Origin: Paulinella micropora
Taxonomy: Eukaryota; Cercozoa; Imbricatea; Euglyphida; Paulinellidae
Assembly: GCA_019918135.1 (NCBI GenBank)
Contig: WBZZ01007033.1
Location: 350,001 to 402,500 of the forward strand
Direction: 5' to 3'
Length of the DNA: 52,500 nucleotides
In this document: positions 1 through 11,187 of the stretch, piece after piece
Layout: the number at the start of each line of letters is the position of its first letter
Position numbering within the stretch: position 1 is the stretch's first letter
Translations under genes and position numbers: made by a program
Notes under the pieces: generated by a model
Told to the model about the DNA's origin: nothing
The model's input: only the letters and a program-made list of their open reading frames with translations
Database searches by the model: none

Positions 1-242
1 TTTATCTATCTATGCCGATTGCTTAGTCCTGTCTTTTGCTCTGGCGTATGTCTTGGGTTTATGAAGGTGTGTCGCTTTTTGCTGGAGAAGGGCGCTTCAG
101 TGTTTGTAGAGAATCAGGTTTGTTCACATACGCGCGTCTCGTGCTCTCTCTCCACCTCACTAACATGTCTTTCCATGGCCTCGCCACTGCCCGCTGGCAT
201 GTTTCCGTGCCTGCTGTGCCTTGGCATGCTGCGTACATACTG

Positions 243-294
<52 letters not shown>

Positions 295-803
295 GCTGAG
301 TATGAGAAGGCGCGGAGGGCACAAGGCGTGTGTCTCTGTATGTTCAAACATAAATTGTGTGGTGTTGGCTGTGCTGCCAGCGCGGCGAGACAGCGCTGCA
401 GATTGCGCTGCAGAAGCCCAGCCACCGCTGCATACCCATCCTCATGGCCGCCAGCTCCAACCTAGTCTTCCCCCCCCCCCCCCCAAACACACACACACAC
501 ACACCGCTCCTTAGCCCTGTATTTCTGTTTCTTGCTGCTTATTACTATTATTCATTATACTATTGGCACCGCGATAGCCCAGTGGACAAGTTCAATACCA
601 TCTGGGACCTTTCGCCAGTTCGATTCCCGTCGGTGCCAGTATTACCGAAGTATTTGTTCTTTGAAAGTATTGGTCTGTCTGGAAGGCATGGAGCTGCCCT
701 GCGGGGGTGTCAGTAGAGCTATCGGTCAAATCTTCGTACTTCCCTCGCGGTGAGACGATGGATGCACATGTGCAGATTTGCCTCCGCAATGACAAAGAAG
801 CGC

Positions 804-865
<62 letters not shown>

Positions 866-1347
866 GGGAGTACATAGGCCATTGGTCCTTTCAATGGGCT
901 GATTGGTATAAAGCTCCTAGAGTAATGTTCTATGCCGTCACTTCCTTTATTCCACCGATTGGTGTGGAGACTTTCCTTATGGAATGGAGGACTGGATGCA
1001 CATGGCCTTTTGGCTCAGCAATTGGCAGGAGATACATACATTATTATTATTATTATTATTATTGCCCAGTGGTCAAGTTCTACCATCTGGGCCCTGTCGC
1101 CAGTTCGATTCCCGTCGGTGCCACCAGTATTTTCATTGAACATACCGGTCCGTCTGGACCAGTATTTTCATGGAACATACCGGTCCGTCTGGACCAGTAT
1201 TTTCATTGAACATACCGGTCCGTCTGGAAGTGTTGGAACTGCCTTGCGGGGGTGTCATTAGAGCCTATCGTCAATTCTTCGTACTCCCCTCACGGGTGAG
1301 ACGATGGAGGCGCATGTGCAGAAATGCATCAGCCATTGACAGAGAAG

Positions 1348-1393
<46 letters not shown>

Positions 1394-2165
1394 TTATGGT
1401 CACCGTGATAGCCCAGTGGTCAAGTTCTACCATCTGGGCCCTGTCGCCAGTTCGATTCCCGTCGGTGCCACCAGTATTTTCATTGAACATACCGGTCCGT
1501 CTGGAAGTGTTGGAACCGCCCTTGCGGGGGTGTCATTACAGCCTATCATCAATTCTTCGTACTCCCCTCACGGGTGAGACGATGGAGGCGCATGTGCAGA
1601 AATGCATCAGCCATTGACAGAGAAGCACTATTATTATTATTATTATTATTATTAAGTGTTGGAACTGCCCGTGCGGGGGTGTCATTAGAGCCTATCGTCA
1701 ATTCTTCGTACTCCCCTCACGGGTGAGACGATGGAGGCGCATGTGCAGATTTGCATCAGCCATGGACAGAGAAGCACTATTATTATTATTATTATTATTA
1801 TTTATAATGTCCCGTTTGCTGTGTTGGTCGCAATGTTGGTCTGTGCACATGCTGTGTTGGATTAGAACCCTGGCGTGCTGCTGCTTCACGCGGCACAAAA
1901 CGGCTCGCTGGTCCGACAACACACCACACGTAGGACTTGTCTGATATATTACTGTTGAAGTGCACCTCAACCAAGTCAGGCAGCAACACTGCACACATGC
2001 TACAAGCAGACAGCTAGACAGCTACAGAGAGAGCGGGAGAAAGAAAGAAAGAAACACAGAGAGAGAGAGAGAGAGAGAGACGAGACGAGACGAGAGAGTG
2101 TGTACATGTCAAGACACGCACATATGGGCAGAGAGAGAGAGAGACGAGACGAGACGAGACAAGAC

Positions 2166-2205
<40 letters not shown>

Positions 2206-2212
2206 CCAGAGA

Positions 2213-2257
<45 letters not shown>

Positions 2258-4212
2258 GGGGTGTTGAGGGGAGAGGAGTGGTGCCGTGGTGTGTGGCAGG
2301 ACGAGATCAAGAGCATCGTGGCCACCAAGGAGCAGCAGCCTGGCGACCTCTCCCCGCACTCCGAACACAAGGTCGCACCTACATCGCACGTGTTGGGACC
2401 AAGCCAATTTTGCGCGTGTGCGGGCGCAGGCGGAGGGCGAGCGCAGTCGCAAGAAAGCAGAAGGTTGCCCCGCCCGTGACCTGCACAGCTAACTGGCAGC
2501 ACAGACAGTGAGAGGCGGCCAGAGAATGGCAGACACACCTATATGGAGACCTAGGAGGGAAGGGAGGACGAGAGAGGACTTGAGAGCGCGCGCGCGCGAG
2601 AGAGAGAGAGAGAGAAGTGTTTAATAGTGTTTAATCTATCGGCGCTTTAAAAGCCGTAAGCCTCCAATACTACCCCCGGACAGGAACTCTCAGCACTTCA
2701 CAAGCTGCACACCAACCATTCGCTCGGTTGGTGCCCCTGTAGCCGAGCCCTTAAAGTTTACAGAACAACCACTAAAAGACTCCAGGGGGGTGTGCCATAA
2801 GCAGATGATGGGCAGATAAGCCGAGGTTTCAGGAGTCCACGCTCGTTGTGAGTTACCTTCTACAACCTCGACTTCATCAACTCTTTGCATCACGGCCCGG
2901 GTCGGGAGGTGGTCCCCTGTTAGCCCTGCGCTGCGCGCGATCAACGGCGGACACAAAACCGTCAATATAAGAGATATTTATATCTGAACCCCAGGCTGTA
3001 GTTTCTAGTGGCAGAGTCCCTCTCCAGGATAGATAGATAAATAGATATATACATATATATATAGAGAGAGAGAGAGACAGAGAGAGAGAGAGAGAAGCGG
3101 CCAGGGATTTGGGGGGGGGGGGGGGGGGGGAAGGCTGAACATTGAGAGACCAATCACAAAATGAGCACGCCGGAACGATTGTGAACCTCATCATTTGCCC
3201 TCTTGTTTCTTTTATTTTATTTCTTCTCTGTCTTTCTTGCTCTCTCTCCATGTCGAAGCATCGCTTGTGCGTGGTGCAGTGATCAACGAGGCTGAACCCA
3301 AGCAGAAAGAGGACGTTGCCTCAACCTTGGTCCTCTCGTGCTGTCTCTGCAGTGTGCCATGCATGTGTGTGCTGTGTGTGTGTGCGTGTGCAGTCGTGTC
3401 CGGTGGATATTAACTACGCCGACCGGGCAAGCCTCCCCGTTGCGCTCTGCTGACTTACATTTCTTCTCTTTGCACAGAACGGACGCACAGCGTTGATCGT
3501 TGCCGCACGCGCAGGTGACAGTACAAGATACATCCACTCACATACACAGGCTTAAGCAGCAAAGATCAAGCACCATTCTGGCATTTTGTTTGGCTGATGC
3601 GCCTGCAGGCCACTTGTCTTGCCTCAAGCTGCTTCTCGAGCTCAGAGCCGATGTGGACCACAAAGACAAGGTTCTTGCTCTCACCAATTGTTTTCATGTC
3701 TTGTGCTTTTCTATTTCTGCTTCTGTGTTTTGACAGGATGGAGTGACGGCCTTGGTGTGGGCTATTCGCAAGAACCAGAAAAGCTGTGCCCACTTCTTGG
3801 CCACCGCCCCCACTTCTCGCAGGTGGGTGGTGCGGTGTACTGAAGGCTGCACTCACAGTCCCATGTTTGCGTGGCTGCATGTTCAGGCACATACCTAAGT
3901 CTGGGCTAGATGAGGTTCGTCGCTTGCATTTTTACTTCAATCTTGTATTTGTATGAATGGATATAATGATACCCTTTTCCTTGGTGTCCAGTTGCAGGCC
4001 ACTTCCAAGTTCCTGAGCGAGTTTGCCCTGCAGCTCCAGCAGGTGCCTGCTATAACCCTTTTCTTTTACAGTAGTAGCTTCCTTTTCTCTACACAAAATT
4101 CGACATGTCGCCTGCCCTGACGTTTGTATTTTGTTATGTACAGATAGTCGAACAGCAAGAGCCGTTCAACACAGCGTTAGAAGTAGCAGATGCACGTGCC
4201 GACTGCCCATGA
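1..4212 (+). CDS. Ankyrin-repeat protein, 3' part of a multi-exon gene (5' end outside window)
   Basis: Exons spell ankyrin repeats once GT-AG introns are removed. Best exons: about 24-117 (KVCRFLLEKGASV), 381-464 (GETALQIALQK), 2300-2371 (a linker, DEIKSIVATKEQQ), 3478-3514 joined to 3609-3670 (NGRTALIVAARAGH then LKLLLELRADVDHKDK, phase 1 junction restoring the Gly), 3737 to about 3826 (DGVTALVWAIRK), 3998-4042 (ATSKFLSEFALQLQQ) and 4144-4212, ending in TGA. A further likely exon near 3265-3325 (INEAEPKQKEDVAST) does not join in phase with the 2300-2371 exon, so one junction or exon is missed. The donor of the 3737 exon is also uncertain: the canonical AG|GTGGGT at 3822 is out of phase, while 3826 is in phase. 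Ankyrin repeats mediate protein-protein contacts; no other domain is visible, so the partner is unknown. The intron at 465-2299 is filled with SINEs and the next one with GA microsatellites. Confidence 0.72.
247..292. repeat. (GA)n microsatellite in ankyrin-gene intron
   Basis: Uninterrupted GA dinucleotides of about 46 bp between the first two recognisable ankyrin exons. The intron also holds a C run followed by a short (CA)n at about 471-503, just after the second exon. Confidence 0.9.
565..866 (+). mobile_element. tRNA-derived SINE with (ATT)n tail, copy a
   Basis: Positions 565-638 form a tRNA-like head: GGCACCG at the 5' end pairs with CGGTGCC at 632-637, followed by A. Inside are a box A-like stretch (GATAGCCCAGTGG) and a box B-like stretch (GTTCGATTCCC), the RNA polymerase III internal promoter. 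A body of about 165 bp follows, then a long (ATT)n tail at about 806-866. The same head-body-tail order recurs at 1074, 1399, 38266 and 38563, which defines a family. SINEs are copied by a partner LINE; none is seen in the window. Confidence 0.85.
870..1072 (+). mobile_element. Divergent SINE 3' fragment with (ATT)n tail
   Basis: The last 60 bases before the (ATT)n run at 1041-1073 (around GGATGCACATGG and CAATTGGCAGGAGA) resemble, with many differences, the 3' part of the other SINE copies. No tRNA-like head is visible. Could be an older 5'-truncated copy or a relative. Confidence 0.4.
1074..1394 (+). mobile_element. SINE copy c, with internal triplication
   Basis: Begins inside box A (GCCCAGTGGTCAAG), so its 5' few bases are lost in the preceding (ATT)n run. 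It keeps box B and the GTCGGTGCC acceptor end. A segment of about 35 bp (CCAGTATTTTCATTGAAC to CCGTCTGGA) is present three times in tandem at about 1122-1229, against once in the 1399 copy and twice in the 38266 copy. Ends in an (ATT)n tail at about 1350-1394. Confidence 0.85.
1399..1654 (+). mobile_element. SINE copy d, single internal repeat unit
   Basis: Head with box A and box B from GTCACCGTGATAGCCC, one copy of the internal unit, then the conserved body with TTCGTACTCCCCTCACGG and the 3' block GACGATGGAGGCGCATGTGC, ending in an (ATT)n tail at about 1628-1654. It sits directly on the tail of copy c, as expected if SINE tails are preferred insertion sites. Confidence 0.87.
1655..1803 (+). 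mobile_element. SINE copy e, 5'-truncated
   Basis: Starts within the body (AAGTGTTGGAACTGCC) and runs through the conserved 3' block to an (ATT)n tail at about 1778-1803. Head and internal promoter are missing, typical of 5' truncation in reverse-transcribed insertions. Confidence 0.8.
2018..2252. repeat. (GA)n and GAGAC/GACGA repeat tract
   Basis: Imperfect GA-rich tract with GACGA pentamer blocks and pure (GA)n runs, in the intron before the 2300-2371 ankyrin exon. The bases from 1804 to 2017 show nothing recognisable. Confidence 0.85.
2372..3260 (+). other. Long ankyrin-gene intron with low-complexity DNA
   Basis: Intron sequence after the 2300-2371 exon. Holds a GC dinucleotide and GA run at about 2586-2615, an ATAG/TATA stretch with GA repeats at 3030-3095, and a run of about 19 G at 3111-3130. 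No ORF here looks like a gene; the Leu/Ser-rich frames are translations of GA repeats. Confidence 0.6.
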
Positions 4213-5563
4213 TTCGGATTCAGTGATAGTGAAGAGGCAGATGCCTGAGGGCCTGCCTCGATTTGGTGTCCCAGTTGAATATCGGTGTAACTGTTGTCAA
4301 TGCAGAACGGCTTCGCAATGCTCACAAGTAACAACCGGTGACCGGGGCGTCCCCCCCTTCTCACCGGAAGTACTTACAAGCCTGTCAACTCACTTACCAG
4401 CTCCAAACGGTACTTTAATACAGAACCCTTTACAGAGTAACTGAATCCCGTCAAACGATGTAATAGACTCCTAAGTCTCCACTTTGAACAGAGAGCTGAC
4501 CCACGCAGGGTAAAGTGGCATTCGTGATACCAATGCCACCCCAGACCAGTAATTCACACCTAGTGTCACTGTCAATCCCTCTCTACAAACTAACCTAAAT
4601 ACAGGTAATATTAATCTCATCACCTTGTCAACTTCCTAAGCTCTCGAAAGAATGTTCGAAAAAAAAAGAAAACAAAAGTTCATGCCTGCATGCAACGCGG
4701 ATGCCGCCAGCATCTCCTGGGACATAGACAACAGAAGATAGACTTTCATGACAAAACAATAATCGAACGGAGCAACCTTTTCTTATAACTTTCCTGTTAC
4801 ATTTCCTTCTCACAATTCATCTTTCCTCTCAATCCTACTAGAGGCAAGTTTCTGTTAAAATAGTGATTGCATAAAAAACGGAAACTGATGTATATTTATT
4901 ACGCAGATACTGGTTTAGTAAAATACTTGCCTAAGGAAGTTAATTAGGTGATGTGATTAATATGTAGGCGCAGATAGGTAAATATTAATATGTGCTACTC
5001 AAGTTTAATATACCCCTGTGTCGGTTGAAGGTGACCCAGACACAATAAGAGGAAGTTATATACCAATATTAACCCTCTTAACCTAGAAACTATAAGATCT
5101 CTGGTCCGGCAGAGCCCCTTTGCAGTTTATGACTTAATTGACACTACACAAACACTGTCACCGTCCCGCATCTAATTGTACAAAAATACTATAATTTTTA
5201 TAAAAATACTTGCTATCATATGTAATTTCATCTCACATAGATGTTCATTATTGTAAGGTTTATCAATATCGTTATGAAACTTTGCTATATTAAAATTCAG
5301 TTGGAAAGCTTTCAGATTCTGAGGCTTTAATGAGATCGAAAAAAGGGGGTTTTAAATAAGTATTCGTAAACAAATAAGGACTGTTGTCAGAGGCTTCATT
5401 TGCGTCCACGTGTTGGCTCCGAACAACTACATTATCACAAGTAACTTGCAATCAGTACGACGCTTAACACCCAACTGAGTGGGAACCGAATCCGAGGAAC
5501 GGAACCTTCAAAAGGGGAAAGACATGTGGTCGAGCGCGACTGGCCGAACACGTGTGGGCAGCC
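4213..5563. other. Non-coding stretch between ankyrin gene and element 1
   Basis: About 1.35 kb without a convincing reading frame. A near-palindrome at 4507-4532 (GTGGCATT ... AATGCCAC) has a similar partner at about 15892-15916. The right end, 5559-5563 (CAGCC), is the left copy of the target-site duplication of element 1. Confidence 0.6.
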
Positions 5564-5750
5564 TGTGAAGCTAACTTAATAATCTGCAGTATACTTGCTG
5601 TGTCCTACAGTAGATACTTTATTAAGAAAAGTGCGCCAAGTGACGGCCCAGTTATATACTAGGCCGGACATACGTAATGGCTCTAACGACACACATTACA
5701 TATGACGGCTCATACTGACTATCCTGTTAATTATATTAATAGGTCTAACA
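5564..5750 (-). repeat. Element 1 3' LTR
   Basis: 187 bp, matching the 14486-14672 LTR with few differences. Ends are TGT/ACA. On the minus strand it contains AATAAA at 5623-5618, a likely polyadenylation signal, and an imperfect TATATAA upstream. The U3 part contains an inverted repeat CATACGTAATG/CATTACATATG. Confidence 0.95.
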
Positions 5751-5760
5751 CTCCCCCTGG
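5751..5760 (-). promoter_or_regulatory. Element 1 polypurine tract
   Basis: The minus strand reads CCAGGGGGAG immediately before the 3' LTR start TGTTAG. This is the expected place and composition of the plus-strand DNA synthesis primer of an LTR element. Confidence 0.85.
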
Positions 5761-6802
5761 ATCAAAGTAAATTATTAAATTAACTGTAGGTCCCAATACA
5801 TCTATTCTGTGAAAATTATAAAAACACAGACTTCAAACATAATAATATTACTCACTCAGGCTCTTACCCTCACTCTCTCCAAGAGGTTATGTCGATGGTG
5901 GCTACCCTGCTTGCTAGGGCAAGTATGCATCAACTAGATTACATACAGGGCAGCTCCCCCTAGTCAAGCTAGGCCTGGTCGACGAGAAGAGGATTAGGTC
6001 CTACGCACCCCCTATCCTATGTTGAGTAGCATTATGTATGTAACGCAATTACGGTATGGTCATAATACACATACAATATTTATATATATATATGATCTCG
6101 TAAGTAACCATAATATATAAAAATAAGACATATGATAATGTATCCATCTGTACTGATCTATCAAAATGTATGATCAACTTGAACTATATAGTACATATCT
6201 ATCCGGTAGTATGGATTTATAAATTTGACAGCGCTTCCCGTAGAGGGGTATAAAAAGAACATAATGTAACATAATATGTATATAAACAAAGACACAATAT
6301 CTGTAATTATCGGCCTGTCTTGTACATCCGGCTGGTCTGACGTACTTCCGTGTTGTTCCACACTCCCGTGTGGCACGTTCACCAACCAGCCGGACTCCAT
6401 GTCGGCTTCTTATAAATTTTTATGTATATAAGTGTATAGAGATAGAAACTGAAGCGAAGCATATAGAAGTTGGAACGGAACGAGCGAAAGGGACGCGATC
6501 TTCGTAGTATTTTAGGCTGAGAAACCGGGCGATGTCATCACGCTTTGACAACATGAAATACTAATGTCTCAAGGGATTTAGTAGTATTTCAGGTTAGCAA
6601 ACCGGGTGAAGTCGTCACGGTTTGATAACCTCAAATACCAGTGTCTGGAATGAGCAATGAACTTCGGCACCGGTCATTCGCCACCGGGCCCCGTCGGCGC
6701 TCGTCTATTCGCACACCTGTGCAACTTATGTGTAATATGCGAGAAAATTATTGTATTGCATACCCCGAGAATATAAAACGAAGTCCAGGATGATAAGCCT
6801 TA
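5761..6802 (-). other. Element 1 3' untranslated region
   Basis: About 1 kb between the RNase H stop and the polypurine tract, AT-rich. A 79-codon frame at 6400-6161 is not recognisable and is probably chance. It holds the two tandem hairpins at 6505-6639 listed separately. Confidence 0.7.
6505..6639 (-). repeat. Two tandem long-stem hairpins in the 3' UTR of element 1
   Basis: Two diverged copies of a unit of about 77 bp (6505-6563 and 6582-6639). In the second, arms of 21 nt at about 6584-6604 and 6618-6638 pair at 18 of 21 positions (blocks GTATTT, AGGTT and CAAACCG with their complements) around a 13-nt loop. The first keeps the outer GTATTT/AAATAC and inner pairs with more mismatches. 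The loop resembles itself in both copies. This may be an RNA structure for stability, export or packaging; the function is inferred only. Confidence 0.7.
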
Positions 6803-7987
6803 CTAATACGGGAATTGGTCGAATTTTATCCTGAATTTAGCACAATTTTCACTACTAAGCACAACGGAGATTTTTCCAGCCAGGTAAATGAATTTGTCTA
6901 CCGTAAAATGTATTTTGGTGAATACATCTGCGATATTTTCCTCCGTAGGGACCCGGAATAGTTTGACCTTTCCTTCTCTCACGAGTTGCGCTAGAAGGTG
7001 GTATCGGACCTCTATGTGCTTGGTCCTAGCTTCCCCTAGTCCTCTCTCCGACAATAATATCGTTCCTTCGTTATCCTCGAAGAGAGGAGTGGGACCTTCA
7101 AGATTTATTCCGATATCCCGTAAAGTTTGTTGTAATGCAAGAAGTTCTCTGACCGCCTCATTTGCTGAAACAGTCTCGGACTCTAATGTAGATTGGTCTA
7201 TCACGGATTGCAGTTTAAAGAACCACGAAATTGGTGTCCCGTTGAATAAGTAAACGTATCCGGATCTTGATTTACGTGAGTTCTTATCCACCGCAAAATC
7301 CGAGTCTACAAATCCGACAATCGGTTGTTCCGCAATCATTCTGTCTACATTAGCGAGAACTGGCACGCTGAACATGTCCATTCCGGGCATTGCGGGTTTT
7401 CCAATGATATCATCGATTGCGTTGGCCGCTACGCAATATTCCAGATTAGGCTTCCAAGATTCCGGAGTTTTAGGAACCGAGAAATTAGTTTCTAGCAACT
7501 TCCGTAAATTTCGATCTCCTCTTCTGAAAAATAACGCTCGCGGGGTCAGAAGCCACAAGAACATTCTGTGCACCATAGCATAAGACATCCCCGGGTTAGG
7601 GACTTGGGACTTAGCTGCTATGCTTAAAGGGCATATGAGGAGTGGCCGGGTGTGAACAGCCAAAAAGATAAGCATCCCTATCAAGCATCTAAGATCATAA
7701 CGTAATAGGCGATGGTCCTTCTTTAGGGGAGCGGGGTTATCAGAAGTGAATGGTGTTTTAGCCGGTATCTCCTTCATGTAACCCAACTCCTCCAAAATCA
7801 ACAACTCATACTTACGCTGATGCAGAGTAATCCCCTTTTCAGACTGGATGATCTGAATGTTTTTTAATTCGGTGGCTTTGCCTAGGTCCTTGCACCGAAA
7901 TCCTCTCTTTTCGAACAACTTCACCATCTTGGTGTGCTTTTCTTGTGACGCAGCGTGACAGCCATCATCGACGTGAAAGGACACCAA
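6803..7987 (-). pseudogene. Element 1 reverse transcriptase 3' half and RNase H
   Basis: Second part of the RT with the catalytic box VSFHVDDG at the start of the frame, then the connection region and a Copia-type RNase H. RNase H motifs seen are VGFVDSDFA (first Asp), STLESETVSANEA (Glu), LFEDNEGTILL (second Asp) and TKHIEVRYHLL, with the family's usual ending ENIADVFTK. It continues the RT of the preceding frame after a one-base shift near 8050. Ends at a stop at 6803. Confidence 0.9.
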
Positions 7988-8003
7988 TTGGGTAGTTTGG
8001 GGG

Positions 8004-9236
8004 CTACTCCCATGCTTTACGAAATAGGCTCTGTCTAACGTGAGGCTTGAATTTGTGTTCGGTAATGAGCTCCCCGGACAGCACGTCGTACCAAAGACGG
8101 CCTGCCTCCGGATGGCCGTATAGGGCCTTCTTCAGAAGCCAGACATAGTCAGCAGTCTGAAATTCGGCCGGCGGTTTGACATATATGTCGTATGGGAGAT
8201 TCGCATGCAGATAGGCGGTCGTGAAATCTATCAGCCATAAATCTATTCCGAAAAAGGCTGCATAGGCTACCATGAGCAAAATGGTCCTCTGCTGGGCTGT
8301 GGGAGAGTAAGTCTTTCTGGGATTGTACTGAGCGTAAGCTTTCAGGAGGTCCCCTCGTAGGGTTATCCGGGCTTTGTGGAATTCATCCGCAGTACCTTGT
8401 TGTTTTACCGTATCTATCCATTTTATAGGAATGATTGGTGTGCCCGACGTTTTCGCTTCGCTCACTTTTCGCCAAACAAATGCTTTTAGTTCTTTGAGCT
8501 GTTCGAATTCCTTTTGTCTAGCTTGCTTACGGTCTTTTGGTTTCTGTACTACTGGGAATTCCGGGAATTTCTCACTCACGAGACAATACTCCGCCCGATT
8601 TTCCTCCCGGGCACATACCGCGACATGAGCTCTCGCCCTCTTCCCCGTGATAATGTTTTCATTCGAAATTTCCGCCTGTTCGTGTGATCTCCATCCCGGT
8701 TTATGTGCCGTTCTCTGCTCCTCTACCCTCTCCCTCTCCCCCTTGACAAACGCAAATTCTGAGGTGACCTCAATGCCGGGATCGTTAGTATTGAGATCCA
8801 AATCAGAGTTTTTGTTGGTCGACAAGGGTGGTGGTGCAGTTGCGGCGTTTTGCTCACGCGGTTCGGGCATAGCTTCTGACTGTTGTGGGGCTTTGGCATA
8901 TTTGACGATTTCTGTGTCTAATATCTTATCCGTGACGCCGTCGTCAAACAAGACGCTATGCGCGGGAAAGCTTTTAGATTTACTGGTAACGGGAGCAGAC
9001 GGGGCTGTTGCTGTCCCCCGTCGTATCGCCGTCTCCCATTTATCCCCGTAAGTCAATCTAGCCCACTGCTCCCCAAAAGCCCTTGCCGGAATTTCCACAT
9101 ACGTTCCGGACAACCTTTGTCTTCCTTTGGGCTTACGCCCCCTTCTTGCTTTCTTCATCTCCCCCTGCTCGTCACTCGGCTGAGCAACTCTGGGACTCGG
9201 AGGCTCTAGGGGGGGCGGGCTCGTGTTCACGAACAC
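8004..9236 (-). pseudogene. Element 1 integrase-RT linker and reverse transcriptase 5' half
   Basis: The first half is a charged linker between integrase and RT. RT motifs follow: FVWRKVSEA, IPIKWIDTVKQ, FHKARITLRGD, then the Copia-specific core IDLWLIDFTTAYLHANLP (first catalytic Asp in LIDF), KALYGHPEAGRLWYD, and a break after HKFKP. Shifting one base near 8050 restores DRAYFVKHG leading into the VDD box of the next frame. A second break near 9230-9480 separates it from integrase. Confidence 0.9.
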
Positions 9237-9471
9237 CGGTCCCTCTTCGGCCTCGCTATCCTCGTCAGTTTGCAGAGTGTGGGGTGACTTCTCAGGGGGA
9301 TTCCATAGTGAGGGTCGGAGCGGGAAGGAGACTTCCTACAGGGGGACCTTGTCCCCCTGCCGGAATCTCTCCTCCCGGGTCCTCCCTGAAACGATTCCTT
9401 GATCTTCTGGGGTCGTTTGTCGCGATAGGGGAGGGGGGGGCTGTTGCCAATTAACAGAGAACATCTCACCC

Positions 9472-10233
9472 TCAACATCTCTCTCTCGAGAGATTTAGAT
9501 GCCCCCCTCTTCCCCAGTCTCCAACGTCAAAGATAACATCACGGACATTACAGAATATTTTCCTCACAACCGGATCATATACGCGATAATACCTTTTGTT
9601 TCTTTCATACCCGAGAAATAAAACTTTCCTCCCCCTCTCACCTTTCCCCCTCTTTGCGTCTACTTTCATGTACGCCAAACATCCAATGGGGCGCAAATGA
9701 CGCAAAAGGGGTTTTCTCTTATGAACAATTTCGTAAGTAAAAGGGCCGTGGGCGAGAGGTAAGAGGTTGCCAAAATAAGTGGAAGCTTTCTCCGTCTCAG
9801 TCCACATGGACTCAGGAAGATCGGCGTCGCTGAGAACTGCCCTTGCGGGTCCGCCGCACGTCTGGTGGGCTCGTTCTATTTTAGCAACTGCCTGTTTCTC
9901 CCCCGTCTGAGCCTCAAGGAGGACCGGTTGATTTACATCAATCCAAGTCTGAAACTCCTTGTACTTACCATATTCCTTGTCACAAGTCAAGAATTTCACT
10001 TTTCTTCCCGTATGCAGTTCGAAGAAGGCAACGGCCTTAAGGAAGCATGCGACGAGCTCATTCTTATGTCTCAGATCATAGTCTAACTCAAACCCAGATG
10101 CAAGACATTTGACGGTGAACTTGTACTTTTTCCCGTCCCACGATAAGGTATTCCACCAACCCTGGGTATCCATTGTTATGTGAACCCCAGGGTGACGTTC
10201 TACCGCATGATGGTTGTCTTTGAAATGGGGCAC
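9472..10233 (-). pseudogene. Element 1 integrase core
   Basis: DDE-type integrase that inserts the cDNA. The catalytic triad can be read as ITMDTQGWW (Asp), LTCDKEYGKYKEF (Asp) and VAKIERAHQTCGGPAR (Glu), followed by the Copia motifs LPESMWTE, RPIGCLAYMKV and KVLFLGYE. The zinc-binding N-terminal part should lie upstream (10620-10240), but only a scrambled Cys/His-rich frame is seen, so that region carries further shifts. Confidence 0.9.
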
Positions 10234-10622
10234 TCTCTTATCTTATTCTTTAAGCATCACTCACATCTCATTACTCGTTCCCTCCACTCTCTCTCCACTA
10301 TCTTTACTCCCATATAGTTAGCCATTCGCTCCATGGCTTTTACCTCTGTGCTTACACACACGATGGAACACAGTGGCATGTATGTTTTCATGATAGTGAG
10401 GACGAACAACAGGACATAAAGCTTTACTACCTAGTGCTTTATCTCTCTTACTCTCAGCCCTCTCATCTTTCTCGTGATCTATCTCAGTAGAATAGGGTAC
10501 GTACGTATTAGGTATGTCACATCGCCAACCACAAATGCACAGTGACAATAAACAGTATACGTCATGGTATGTAGGTGGGTTGGTTTTCTGAGAAGACGAA
10601 TAAATAGTATACGTCATGGATG

Positions 10623-11177
10623 TCAAGCTTGTCCCCCCGGGTCCGACGTGACACTGTCATCATCGTCGGGCTCGGGAGTCTCACTTGTGGTGGGGGGCAT
10701 AGTAGTAGAGGTAATTGTGGGCTCATACCACTCGTTAGGATTGAGGGGTGGGGTGCCCGGGGCATCAAACACCGTCAAGTGGTTTGGGAGTGCTCTTCCT
10801 CTAGCCACGATTTGGTCTTCCGTAATAAGAATAGGCTTCCTGAGCATTATCACTTGATTGCTTTGGTGTATGACAGCAAAACCCTGACGAACCCATGCCG
10901 AAGTAGCCACCAACCCGTACTTTAGGTGCGGGTTGTAGGTGGTGTGGGCATCAAGGACATTGACTTCTTCCCCATGAGCTCCCGACAGACTCATTAAAAC
11001 TTTTCCTTTGTACTCGGTTCTAATGCTTCCTTTCGCTATGCGGAACTTCTGTGGAGCTCTCTTAAGGCTAACAAACGTAGACCTATCTGGGGACTGTGTT
11101 TCGCTTGCACCACTGTCGTCTACCCACACTATATTGCTACTGTCAGTTCTGTGGTCAGAGTTATTGTCCATCAACAT
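10623..11177 (-). pseudogene. Element 1 aspartic protease domain
   Basis: Retroelement protease with its single active-site motif as WVDDSGASETQ near the start, followed by a region corresponding to the flap and C-terminal strands (KGKVLMSLSGAHGEEV, GLVATSAWVRQGF). Such proteases act as dimers and mature Gag-Pol. The open frame extends upstream in the same phase to about 11215. Ends at a stop at 10623; the downstream zinc-binding part of integrase is broken. Confidence 0.85.
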
Positions 11178-11187
11178 GATAGAGCAT

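Noticed and set aside
565..638. Functional tRNA gene
   Set aside because: The acceptor stem pairs, but the T stem does not form five pairs, and the sequence is fused to a SINE body with an (ATT)n tail present in several copies.
6161..6400. Small membrane protein (env-like) in the 3' part of element 1
   Set aside because: Only one 79-codon frame with a hydrophobic stretch in AT-rich DNA; no homologous frame in the other elements and no start context support.
9083..9454. Plus-strand ORF in element 1
   Set aside because: It is antisense to the integrase-RT linker and has no recognisable domain.
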